A DNA stretch of 35,637 bases from contig JAFLTD010000024.1 of the NCBI GenBank assembly GCA_022510625.1, positions 1 through 35,637 on the forward strand. Direction: 5' to 3'. Source of the stretch: Lachnospiraceae bacterium (lineage in GTDB: Bacteria; Bacillota; Clostridia; Lachnospirales; Lachnospiraceae). The translations under genes were made by a program, and so were the position numbers. Within the stretch, counting starts at the first letter, position 1. Each line of letters opens with the position of its first letter. Shown one piece after another: positions 1 to 7,907 of this stretch. The notes beneath the pieces were generated by a model. That model was not told the DNA's origin. It made no database searches and saw only the letters and a list, made by a program, of their open reading frames with translations.

Positions 1-784
1 AGGAAAAAGCATTAATCATTACCCCGGAATTAATGTAACTTTCCTTTTGATATGGCATGACCACCACATCACATGTATTAAAGTAAGCATATACTTCCGA
101 ATTCGGAATATATTTTCCATGTATTATAATATTTCTATGTAGACATGATTCTTTTATTTTTTTTACATATTGTTTATTGCTAGGTGATCCTACAATCAAT
201 AATTTTGCATTATCAATATTCCACTCATTAAATACTTGTATTAGTAATTCGATATTTTTATGGGGTGCCATGAAACCAAAAAACATGAACACAAAATCAT
301 CGGATTTTAGTCCCAATTCCTCTCTGTAATCGACCTCTGTATACTCAAAATCTCCACAGTAATTAATATGAGGAACATATACAGCCTTTCGCACTTCATT
401 TCTGCCATATTGCTTTAAGCAGGCTCTACTGTTCTTGGAGTGCAGTAATATCGTATTACTTAATAAAAGGACACTTTTCATTTTGATCCATGCGGCAATA
501 GAGTTTTTACTATTATGAGGAATTCTATTATGAAAGACCTGAAGAATTTTAATACCATATAATTTACATTTGAGCAGTTGCATATATTGGTAAATGTTCA
601 AATCATTTTCATACCAGTTTAAAATGATCGCTTTACATTTTCTTATTTTTCCGGTGGATATATTATGATTATTAAAGGCAATGACTGTATACTTTTTTGA
701 CCATACTGATATCATGTTTTGAACATAACTGTTTCCTTGTACATAATATGGGTAAAAAGCAATCATGTCTTTTTCTTTTTTCAT
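1..784 (-). CDS. GT4-like glycosyltransferase, C-terminus cut by window start
   Basis: Translating the minus strand from the ATG at 784 gives 261 codons without a stop, running off the window, so this is the N-terminal part of a gene. It begins MKKEKDMIAFYPYYVQGNSY. The middle has the typical start of a GT-B C-terminal donor domain (about residues 165-195, FMFFGFMAPHKNIELLI, then LLIVGS), followed by IIIHGKYIPNSEVYAYFNTCDV and VVMPYQ, the pattern of GT4 enzymes that use nucleotide sugars. The ribosome-binding site is a GGGAGG rather far (about 13 nt) upstream. It lies downstream of another GT4 gene in the same direction, so it probably adds a sugar in the same surface polysaccharide. The specific sugar cannot be told. 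The GT4 assignment rests on pattern recognition. Confidence 0.8.
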   Translation of the reverse strand, partial: MKKEKDMIAFYPYYVQGNSYVQNMISVWSKKYTVIAFNNHNISTGKIRKCKAIILNWYENDLNIYQYMQLLKCKLYGIKILQVFHNRIPHNSKNSIAAWIKMKSVLLLSNTILLHSKNSRACLKQYGRNEVRKAVYVPHINYCGDFEYTEVDYREELGLKSDDFVFMFFGFMAPHKNIELLIQVFNEWNIDNAKLLIVGSPSNKQYVKKIKESCLHRNIIIHGKYIPNSEVYAYFNTCDVVVMPYQKESYINSGVMINAFS

Positions 785-849
785 GTGCTAATCCATCCTC
801 CCATGACATTTTTTGTATAGTTTATTTACCAATCATTAACCCCACCATT

Positions 850-2013
850 TTAGATTTTTTTATAAAAGTGTGAAAACCTCATAATTGCCAAATGCCACAT
901 ACTATATTTTTTCCCTTTAGAAAACTCTTTATAAAATGATTCTGCCATTCTATCAATATTATAATTTCTCAAAACAAATCTTCTATTGTTTTCCAACAAT
1001 TGTCTGTATGCCTCATCAGACAATCCCTGTACATACTTAATGCATGCATCCAGTTCTGCTACATTTCGAACTCCAAACCTTAAGCAAGGGTTTCTTATAA
1101 CATCTCTCTCAACCTCAATATCAGATACAATAACCGGTCTGCCATAGGAATATGCTTCCAAAACGACATTCGGGGTACCCTCGTTTAAGGATGGCAATAT
1201 GACGAGATCTGCCTTCCTGTACTCCTCTTCCATGTTCTCAACAAAACCAAGAAATTCAATTCTATCCTGCAAATTATATCTCTTCGCATATTGAACCAAT
1301 TCTTTATAATATGACATGTCAATCGCAGAACCGGCAAAAATGAGCTTGCCCTTAAAATCTGCATAACTTTTTATATAGTGCAAAAGGAGCATTTGGTTTT
1401 TTCGGGGTATTATATTAGCAGGTATTAATATTCTGTCAATTTCCCGCTTTTCTTTTAATGGAAGTTGCTTGGCAACAGGTTTGCCATTCCTTATAAGCCC
1501 TACCGTTCTCCCCGTCATCTCCATCAGTTTCTTCTGCGCATATACAGAATTTGCTAAAATTCGATCACAATACCATAAATACTTCAGTAATGATATATTT
1601 TGTGATATACCAACTGCGGCAATGCGTTCTGAATAAATCACAGGCACATTTAATATTCTTAGCATTGGTGCCAGCACAAGATCGTTCATATAATAAATCA
1701 GGCATGCTCTATATTGGACATGCGGTATCTTTTTTAAAATAAACACCGTTACATCATACAATATTTTTGTATTATCTGCCTTCTGCCAATCATACTCGTA
1801 AATTTTGACATTTTTAAATTCTTTCAAGGATTTTGGAAGTGCCTCTTTTTTTTCTTTTATTCGGTGTTCAATAATAACATCCAACGCCCACTGTTTTTTT
1901 TCTGCATAATCTATCAAATAGCGAAACTGCGTTTCTGCTCCGCCATAGATATACTCAGGCATAAATAGCAAATATCTTTTTTCGCGTATAAACCGGATAT
2001 TAATACCCATCAT
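850..2013 (-). CDS. GT4 family glycosyltransferase
   Basis: The 387-residue product is a complete GT-B fold glycosyltransferase of normal length. The N-terminal domain has the acceptor-side signature YGGAETQ (about residues 23-29). The C-terminal domain has ILIPANIIPRKNQ, IEFLGFVENMEEEYRKADLVILPS and the donor-binding EGTPNVVLEAYSYGRPVI. Two ATGs lie in tandem; the first (2013) is better spaced from an AAGGA about 11 nt upstream. There is no signal peptide, so it should act at the cytoplasmic face on a lipid-linked glycan. It sits in a run of minus-strand polysaccharide genes with gaps of 50-70 bp. It probably transfers one sugar in capsule or exopolysaccharide repeat-unit assembly; donor and linkage are unknown. 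Confidence 0.9.
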   Translation of the reverse strand: MMGINIRFIREKRYLLFMPEYIYGGAETQFRYLIDYAEKKQWALDVIIEHRIKEKKEALPKSLKEFKNVKIYEYDWQKADNTKILYDVTVFILKKIPHVQYRACLIYYMNDLVLAPMLRILNVPVIYSERIAAVGISQNISLLKYLWYCDRILANSVYAQKKLMEMTGRTVGLIRNGKPVAKQLPLKEKREIDRILIPANIIPRKNQMLLLHYIKSYADFKGKLIFAGSAIDMSYYKELVQYAKRYNLQDRIEFLGFVENMEEEYRKADLVILPSLNEGTPNVVLEAYSYGRPVIVSDIEVERDVIRNPCLRFGVRNVAELDACIKYVQGLSDEAYRQLLENNRRFVLRNYNIDRMAESFYKEFSKGKKYSMWHLAIMRFSHFYKKI

Positions 2014-2069
2014 TTATGATCTATTCCTTTCGCTTCGCTCAAGGCATAAAACTACCGAATTTCTTTGTT

Positions 2070-2546
2070 TTATATTTCATACAGAACATCTTCCAGGGAA
2101 ACAATCGGACAGTTTATCTTGGCAGATAATTCTTCCGCAATTGCGTCAAAAAAAGTTATGGCTGTGACAACAACAACATCTACTTCCTCGAGTTTATCTT
2201 CCATAGTCACTATATCGAAATCTGCATAGAGAGTAGCTGCATTTTGATCAATACCATAAACCACCTGAATACCCGTATCTCTCAATTCATGAGCCAAAGT
2301 ATCTCCTGCAAAACTCATTCCATAAATCGCAATTCTCTTATAGCCATTTTGTTCAAAATATTCTGCCAGATTTGTGCCATCCTGCTTTACTGTAACCCAT
2401 TGACACATCATTTTATAAAGAGCCAGGTGTTTATTAGAGTAATCTTTCCATTTTTGAACTTCTTTTTCCTTCACTGTTCCTGCTGTCCCGGCTCCTATTG
2501 CCGCCCCTGCCAATGTGGACAAAACTGATACCATTCCTTTTTTCAT
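2070..2546 (-). CDS. Small Rossmann-like protein with glycine-rich hydrophobic N-terminus
   Basis: The product is 158 residues. Residues 1-25 form a short hydrophobic, glycine/alanine-rich stretch (LAGAAIGAGTAGTV) that may be a membrane anchor. Residues about 70-150 form a Rossmann-like nucleotide-binding module, with KRIAIYGMSFAGDTLAHELR followed by a strand ending in the acidic GIDQN. Related modules occur in four neighbouring genes or gene remnants. ATG 2546 has a GGAG at suitable spacing. No catalytic residues for a specific reaction can be named. Possible roles are a regulatory or sugar-nucleotide-binding subunit that works with the adjacent glycosyltransferases, but this is inference from context only. 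Confidence 0.75.
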   Translation of the reverse strand: MKKGMVSVLSTLAGAAIGAGTAGTVKEKEVQKWKDYSNKHLALYKMMCQWVTVKQDGTNLAEYFEQNGYKRIAIYGMSFAGDTLAHELRDTGIQVVYGIDQNAATLYADFDIVTMEDKLEEVDVVVVTAITFFDAIAEELSAKINCPIVSLEDVLYEI

Positions 2547-2590
2547 TCTCTTTTCTCCTTCTTAAAACCAGTTAGTAAACCTTTTTATAT

Positions 2591-4063
2591 TCATATTTCC
2601 GGTCTTAACCGCAAAAAACGAATATCCTCAAACCCCAACGATAACAATTTCTCAACCACGCCGCCCTGATTCGACCAAGATACTCCTACCATAACGGCTA
2701 TTTCGTCCTTATACGCACATAAACTCTCTATATCCCTGACCGGGATTCCGCAAATATCCTCAGGATTATTTTTCTTGTCTGATACAGCTATCAAATGTAT
2801 GGAAATATTATCTTTCAGCAATTGTGTGACTGCTCTTTTGGCATAATCGCCGGCCCCATAAACCACCAACTTCTTATTATCTTTCTCATAATCATTCTTT
2901 ATTTGTTCTGTCTCCTGCTTCTGTGGTCTTTCTATCACATCAATCCATGAGCGCAGAATTTCCTCATTAGAATAAGTCTCCATATAACGTTTTTCGTTCT
3001 CTATGACTTCATCCGCATAGTTTGGATTCTTCAGCATGTAGGAAATAGCTTCTTTCAAATACTTTGTTTCCCCTGTGTCCTCCGAAACATCATTTGTAAC
3101 CAGAATCCCCCGATTGCACAGCCTGAAGCTTTGCGTTTCTTCCCGATAGTCTGTTTCTCCCGCTAACAATTCTCTGGGCCCAGACAAACAATCCACCGAA
3201 ACAATAGGTATTCCCAAGCACATTGCCTCCAGCAGGACATTCGGTAAACCTTCTTTTTGTGATGCAAAAGCAAAGATCGAAGCTTTTTTAATATACGGAA
3301 ACGGATTTTTACAATATCTTAGTATTTTCACATACCTTTCTAACTTAAGTTCCTTGATCAATGTATTTAATTCATCTTCCAAAACTCCACTTCCTAATAT
3401 TAGGAGTTTGACGTCCTCCCCATCCTGAATAAGATTAGCAAACTGTCTAATCAGCCTGACTTGATTTTTTACTTCTAAAAGCCGTCCCACATTGATAATT
3501 AGTTTAGAACCAGCAATAAAGTCATCAATATTGTCCTCTGGTTTCTGCAGGGATTTTTCTCTTATAGCATCTTTGTCAATAAAGTTATAAATTGTTTTTA
3601 TATTATCTACATCAATCCCATAGGATTGTGACAGATTACATTTGACACCTTCTGAAACAGAAACGACTACATCCGCTTTAGGATACAAAGCTTTCGTTTG
3701 TATTTGACTGTGGTGATCCGGTTCCGGGATCGAAACAGCACGCATATTTCTTTCTGAAACAATTACTTTTTCTTTTCCCCTTGTTCGGATATTAGCATAA
3801 TTATAAAACTGCAAAAAGCTTATAGCGCAATCTATCTGATACTTTTTTTTATAGAAGTCAATATAATATTCGACATAATCTGTACCTTTTCCACCAATCC
3901 CTATATCAACGATTTCACCACTATATTCATATACAATATTACTGGTATCACTAAGAAATAAATACACTTCATAACTATTACTTAGGTACTTAGATAATAA
4001 TCCGGCAATTCTCTCTGCTCCGCCATTACGCAAACTGGGACTTATAATTGCAATTCTTTTCAT
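2591..4063 (-). CDS. GT4 glycosyltransferase fused to C-terminal Rossmann-like module
   Basis: The 490-residue product has two parts. Residues 1-380 are a GT4 enzyme: N-terminal LRNGGAERIAGLLSKYL, then IINVGRLLEVKNQ, VKILRYCKNPFPYIKKASIFAFAS and the donor-site EGLPNVLLEAMCLGIPIVS with SGPRELL. Residues about 405-490 carry a second domain starting KLVVYGAGDYAKRAVTQLL with the acidic VSDKKN, the same nucleotide-binding module as in the neighbours. Start ATG 4063 has AAGGA about 10 nt upstream. The GT part probably elongates the surface glycan. The fusion is unusual in length, since ordinary GT4 enzymes are about 350-400 residues, and suggests the module modulates or partners glycosyl transfer. 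Neither donor nor acceptor is known. Confidence 0.88.
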   Translation of the reverse strand: MKRIAIISPSLRNGGAERIAGLLSKYLSNSYEVYLFLSDTSNIVYEYSGEIVDIGIGGKGTDYVEYYIDFYKKKYQIDCAISFLQFYNYANIRTRGKEKVIVSERNMRAVSIPEPDHHSQIQTKALYPKADVVVSVSEGVKCNLSQSYGIDVDNIKTIYNFIDKDAIREKSLQKPEDNIDDFIAGSKLIINVGRLLEVKNQVRLIRQFANLIQDGEDVKLLILGSGVLEDELNTLIKELKLERYVKILRYCKNPFPYIKKASIFAFASQKEGLPNVLLEAMCLGIPIVSVDCLSGPRELLAGETDYREETQSFRLCNRGILVTNDVSEDTGETKYLKEAISYMLKNPNYADEVIENEKRYMETYSNEEILRSWIDVIERPQKQETEQIKNDYEKDNKKLVVYGAGDYAKRAVTQLLKDNISIHLIAVSDKKNNPEDICGIPVRDIESLCAYKDEIAVMVGVSWSNQGGVVEKLLSLGFEDIRFLRLRPEI

Positions 4064-4116
4064 ATTCCTACATTCCTTACTAACGTTTAAAATTAACCAC
4101 CTGAAACATTATGCTA

Positions 4117-5341
4117 TTAAAAGAGGACTCCTTCACTTTCCGGCAAAATAATCCACTCCCCCATTTTCCTACCCCCATTCTTCCGGTGTACATTTCTGCA
4201 AACCATCCGCATGAAAAAAAGACATTCCCCCTACAATTGGTTTATCGTCGATGATATAAAAATCAATTCTTATGTGTGGAATATCGAATGATAAATTTTC
4301 TGCAATTTCAATCATTTTTTCAGGCACTTTGGCTTTTCTATAATTTTTTCCGGTACACTAGGATAACCTATGGAAAAAGGCAGATATTCCCATTGTCTGT
4401 CATAAATATTTCTTTTACCAATATGATTTAATGTATGATCAAAATCCACAAATATAATTCTAACTTTTCCACCAAAACAGAAAAGTCTAAAATCCATCAA
4501 CTCATTTTTGTTTAAATCATTTATGTACTGTTCTGCAATAATCCTCGATTTACATTTTTATATGGCCACTCCCGCCCAATCCAATAATAATTTATACCAA
4601 GCGCTTTTTCTAAAATACGCTTTGCTTCCTTTTTATCAAACTTATCCTTATCCTCAACAAATACTATACTTCCGGAATCATGTGTGCATTTCAGAACAAA
4701 TTGTTCAGGCAGCATATCAAAATCAATTTCATCAAAGGAATCCCACACTCATATGGTAGGTATTGTATATCCACTACCTATTCTTTCTTCTATGAAATGC
4801 TTCGCTTCATATTTATCTATCATTCTGGTATATTCCGGTCTGCGATTGTACATTTTCAACCACTGCAGCTTTTCATTAAACGTTTCAGGATGAAAAAGAT
4901 TAAGCTTTTTCCCATTGTAAATTCATAGAAAGCCGGTAAATATTCTTCATCATTATAGATTGTATGATATCTCTCTATGATTGACTTATCACCAACAACA
5001 TCTATGCTGTCAAGCACCTGAGTAACCAACGACCAATCTACAATCACAGCACTCATTATGCCATGTTCTCTAAGCTGTATTTTGATCTCCTCACGGTATT
5101 TTTTCCCAACGGTAATAAATACCTGTATTTCTTCCTTATTCTCATATAAATACTGAATATCCCGGACTTCGATCCCATCTCGAATCACTGTATCGGGAAG
5201 AATATTATTATCACAGTAAAAATCGGCTTTGATTCCAAAACATTTAAGGCAGTCATATCCATTTGTTTTTCCAAAGCTCCCGGCACCAAACAGACATATC
5301 TCGCGGTTTTGACACAAATCTTCTAATTCTAAATATGTCAT
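4117..5341 (-). pseudogene. Broken fusion of Rossmann-like module and TupA-like ATP-grasp protein
   Basis: Conceptual translation of the minus strand with corrections gives one protein of about 408 residues. The first about 110 residues (FGAGSFGKTNGYDCLK, YCDNN) are the local Rossmann-like module. The rest matches the TupA-like ATP-grasp family: HPETFNEKLQWLK, DKYEAKHFIEERIG, VWDSFDEIDFDMLPEQFVLK, GREWPYKN, IIAEQYINDL, FRLFCFGGK, IEKP, RIDFYIID and FTPEEW-like CTPEEW near the end. The frame is lost five times: a short A run at 4906-4910, a TGA nonsense codon at 4749-4751 (probably from GGA), a lost A at 4549-4551, a lost A at 4315-4320 and an extra G at 4172-4176. Only the N-terminal 161 residues (4856-5341) can be made intact. 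When functional it would have modified or extended the glycan. Confidence 0.85.
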
Positions 5342-5413
5342 CTTTTCCCCTCTCTATTCATCCTTTCCGTAATTTCTATTATTGGGTTCAAGTTACAAAT
5401 AATTTCATATAAG

Positions 5414-6571
5414 TTATATCTCACGCATAAACGTTTTTAGAAAACTAATCTCTTTCAGACTATAAGAATCGATAAGTTCAACTGACTGATTTTTATTCCA
5501 AAAACAAACATCTTCGTTTTCCTCCAATACTTTCAAGTATTGTTTGTAATTGGCACTATTGTCTGCATAAATTTCAGTCTTCACTGCATTATAAACTTTT
5601 TGTCTATCAATGTCATCCACAAACTTATAGTGACGTATAGCCAGCCACACCGGACAATTTTTAAAGTTTGTAAATGGTATCATATAATGTGAACTAGCAT
5701 AAAAATCTTGTTCTGTAAATAAAAATAACGGATGCTTTGCCAATAACGTACGTTTTCGAAAAACTCGCGTTCTAGGTCCACCGTGTATTAACAAACCTCT
5801 TTCATCTACACTTAACGTATATGATTTTTTATCAAAAAAGCGACATCTTGTTACATAATCACCTTTTAACTTTTCATCAAATAATCCGTTTTTAGAATAC
5901 ATATCTAACATGAAGCCTTCTACTCTGGTATAATTATTGACCTCCGCCTGTTTAATGACATCTGACAAATCATATTTTTCACTTCCGATATAATCTACCA
6001 GCTCGTCTGAGTCAACAACTAAACACCACCTATTATTTCCATAAATTGCTAAAAGCATATTAATCCACGCAACCTTGCGAACTGAACCAAATTGTTGTTT
6101 AGTGCTGTATACAATAGCATCCTTTTGTCTACATAAATATTCCCCGGTTCCATCCGTAGAATTGTTGTCGAGAAAAATAAAAACTTCAACACCAATTTTT
6201 CTATAATGATTTAAAAAGCTCTCTATTTTATTTATCTCATCTTTTAATACACAAATTAATATGGGAGCATATTTATTCTTTCTAATAATTTTATTATGAG
6301 AAATTTTTCTTATATCACACTTAATGAATTCATTTAATAATTCTTCTGTTCTTCTATATTCTTCTGTTCTTCTATCATTTGATTTTAATAGATTCAAAAA
6401 TTTTCTTTTCCATAAGCTTTGATCTATTTTATGTACATGAAGAAATTTTGTATCTATTAAAAATGCTTTTTGTATTTTCAAGTAAAGTCTTAATTTTTCT
6501 AATAACTTTTTCATATGCTCACATTTTACAAAGCGAATCGGCTTTTTAATTCCGTTCGGATAGGCCTCCAT
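5414..6571 (-). CDS. GT2-type glycosyltransferase (Glyco_tranf_2_4-like)
   Basis: The 385-residue product has the GT-A features of this family: LICVLKDEINKIESFLNHYR, then FIFLDNNSTDGTGEYL, and the metal-binding DSDE motif in WCLVVDSDELVDYI. Later it has CRFFDKKSY, GGPRTRVFRKR and HYKFVDD. The N-terminal 90 residues are basic and partly repetitive (RRTEEY/RRTEEL, from an 18-bp tandem duplication at 6341-6376). The ATG overlaps the stop of the preceding remnant (TAATG), which supports start 6571 by translational coupling. An internal ATG at 6514 is possible. No membrane segment is evident. It is expected to transfer a sugar in the same polysaccharide pathway; the donor is unknown. Confidence 0.85.
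   Translation of the reverse strand: MEAYPNGIKKPIRFVKCEHMKKLLEKLRLYLKIQKAFLIDTKFLHVHKIDQSLWKRKFLNLLKSNDRRTEEYRRTEELLNEFIKCDIRKISHNKIIRKNKYAPILICVLKDEINKIESFLNHYRKIGVEVFIFLDNNSTDGTGEYLCRQKDAIVYSTKQQFGSVRKVAWINMLLAIYGNNRWCLVVDSDELVDYIGSEKYDLSDVIKQAEVNNYTRVEGFMLDMYSKNGLFDEKLKGDYVTRCRFFDKKSYTLSVDERGLLIHGGPRTRVFRKRTLLAKHPLFLFTEQDFYASSHYMIPFTNFKNCPVWLAIRHYKFVDDIDRQKVYNAVKTEIYADNSANYKQYLKVLEENEDVCFWNKNQSVELIDSYSLKEISFLKTFMREI
6341..6376 (-). repeat. 18-bp in-frame tandem duplication
   Basis: Two adjacent copies of ttcttctgttcttctat plus one base (6341-6358 and 6359-6376, 17 of 18 bases identical) lie inside the GT2 gene. Being a multiple of three, they encode a duplicated RRTEEY/RRTEEL segment without breaking the frame. 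Confidence 0.85.
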
Positions 6572-6759
6572 TATTCTTCATAAATCAAATATTTTCCGTT
6601 AATTGATAAATTATTCCTTATTTCATTCTTAAACTTTCATGATGCAATAATGACAACTTCTCCATTGTACTCCTCCATCATTTTTTCTACTGATGATATC
6701 ATCATATTATCTATTATCGCTCCTTTTTTATTTTGATCACACCAACAAACAACTAAAAC
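6571..6759 (-). pseudogene. Remnant of a Rossmann-like module directly after the FkbM gene
   Basis: Reading on in the frame of the upstream methyltransferase past its TAA gives VLVVCWCDQNKKGAIIDN, SSVEKMMEEYNGEVVIIAS, a TGA, then KFKNEIRNNLSINGKYLIYEE and a TAA that overlaps the ATG of the next gene. This is the C-terminal half of the FGAG-type module seen elsewhere in the locus (acidic residue after a strand, then VVIIAS, then an NEI..NLS..G helix). The N-terminal half with the glycine motif is missing and one codon is a stop. It is most simply a deletion scar of a formerly separate gene, although a short peptide from an internal ATG cannot be excluded. Confidence 0.65.
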
Positions 6760-7818
6760 TTATACTGCATATAAAACTGTTTCATATTTATATGTTGTAT
6801 AATGCCTTAAATATAGCTTATAATCCGGGTTCAGTTTAAGAATATAATCACCCAGTTCCCATAAATCTTCTGGCTTATGATAAACACTTACTGCCAACTT
6901 AGGCTTATATTTCTGTATGTGCTCTTTTGCGCCAATTAATGTTTCCATTTCACTGCACTCAACATCCATTTTTATAAATGTACATTTATCAGAACCTAAT
7001 GCTTCATCTATGCTAACTACAGGAATTGTTGTACATTCTTGGCCTTTGCTTACACGTGAGCTTCCCATTCCTGCGCTGAAAAAACTAAGAATATCACTCT
7101 TGCTCCATGTTCCCTTCTTAAAAAATTTATTTTTTATATTATTCTCCCTAAATGTATTCTCGCACCTTTCCCAGCAATATTCATCCGGTTCAAATGCATA
7201 TATCATACTGTAATGTCCATTACACCAGTTCACAAATTCTTTCGAAGTTTCTCCATCCCAACATCCTGCATCAACAAAAACTTCTTCGCTGTCAGGTGTA
7301 AACACATCAAAATATTGTCTTCCACAGACACCCATGATAAATCCCCTGTATGGTATAATAATTTTATTTCTAGGAAACCCTGTCTTAACTAACTGCTGAT
7401 AAATAGACAATGCGCCGCCCTTAGAAGTAATTATAATTGTTTTATCTGGATAGAGATCTTTCAGCCTGCCTGGCGGCACAACAGGTAAGCCTTCATCCTC
7501 CCCCCCCCCGAACCACAAATTTCTGTTATTATCACTCCATGCAACAATTTTCTTGTTGCATTTTTCCATAACCATCTTTGTTTTCTTTCCAAGATCACCC
7601 GCGCCAAAAAGTATGTACTCACAATTGGGATTATTTATCTCATAATCATCAAGCTCAGGGCAGGAAAAATCTTTATTTTGCTGCAAAGTCCACTCTAAAA
7701 ACTTCTTTTCATCCCTATACAATATGTAGTTGAATTTTGCATCAAATACTTCTTTTGATTCTTCATCACACAGATTACTATAAACCCTATTTATCTTTTT
7801 GAGTGTTTCATTATTCAT
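6760..7818 (-). CDS. FkbM-family methyltransferase with N-terminal Rossmann-like module
   Basis: The 352-residue product has two domains. Residues about 45-160 form the local nucleotide-binding module (YILFGAGDLGKKTKMVMEKC, AWSDNNRNLWF, IIITSKGGAL). Residues about 175-350 are an FkbM-type SAM-dependent methyltransferase: EVFVDAGCWDGETSKEF for the SAM-binding loop, MIYAFEPDEYCWERC, VVSIDEAL, TFIKMDVECSEMETLIGAKE and PKLAVSVYHKPEDLWEL. The family usually has MDVEGSE; here Gly is replaced by Cys. ATG 7818 has GGAG at 9 nt. It probably O-methylates a sugar of the surface glycan. Codons for the GGG run are a pure ten-base homopolymer (7500-7509), so expression may be switchable by slippage. The present tract is in frame. 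Confidence 0.88.
   Translation of the reverse strand: MNNETLKKINRVYSNLCDEESKEVFDAKFNYILYRDEKKFLEWTLQQNKDFSCPELDDYEINNPNCEYILFGAGDLGKKTKMVMEKCNKKIVAWSDNNRNLWFGGGEDEGLPVVPPGRLKDLYPDKTIIITSKGGALSIYQQLVKTGFPRNKIIIPYRGFIMGVCGRQYFDVFTPDSEEVFVDAGCWDGETSKEFVNWCNGHYSMIYAFEPDEYCWERCENTFRENNIKNKFFKKGTWSKSDILSFFSAGMGSSRVSKGQECTTIPVVSIDEALGSDKCTFIKMDVECSEMETLIGAKEHIQKYKPKLAVSVYHKPEDLWELGDYILKLNPDYKLYLRHYTTYKYETVLYAV
7500..7509 (-). repeat. Poly-G/C tract of 10 bases within coding sequence
   Basis: Ten consecutive C on the plus strand (G on the coding strand) encode the Gly-Gly-Gly of the loop after NNRNLWF in the FkbM gene. One-base slippage would truncate the methyltransferase before its catalytic domain. 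It is the longest homopolymer I noticed in a coding region of the window. Confidence 0.8.
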
Positions 7819-7850
7819 TGCATTTTCTCCTATAACTTCTTATTGATTTG

Positions 7851-7883
7851 GCATAAATAAGCTTGATTTCCTGCCATTTATGC
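7851..7883. repeat. 8-bp inverted repeat between two polysaccharide genes
   Basis: gcataaat (7851-7858) and atttatgc (7876-7883) are perfect inverted repeats with a 17-base loop, between the stop of the propeller-like gene and the start of the FkbM gene. There is no T run after it, so it may be a weak processing or pause hairpin rather than a terminator. Confidence 0.35.
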
Positions 7884-7907
7884 AATAGTTTATAATAATT
7901 ACATTTT

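Noticed and set aside
4312-4748. Two short minus-strand genes of 62 and 75 residues
   Set aside because: Both are pieces of one TupA-like ATP-grasp protein in different frames, so they are reported as one pseudogene.
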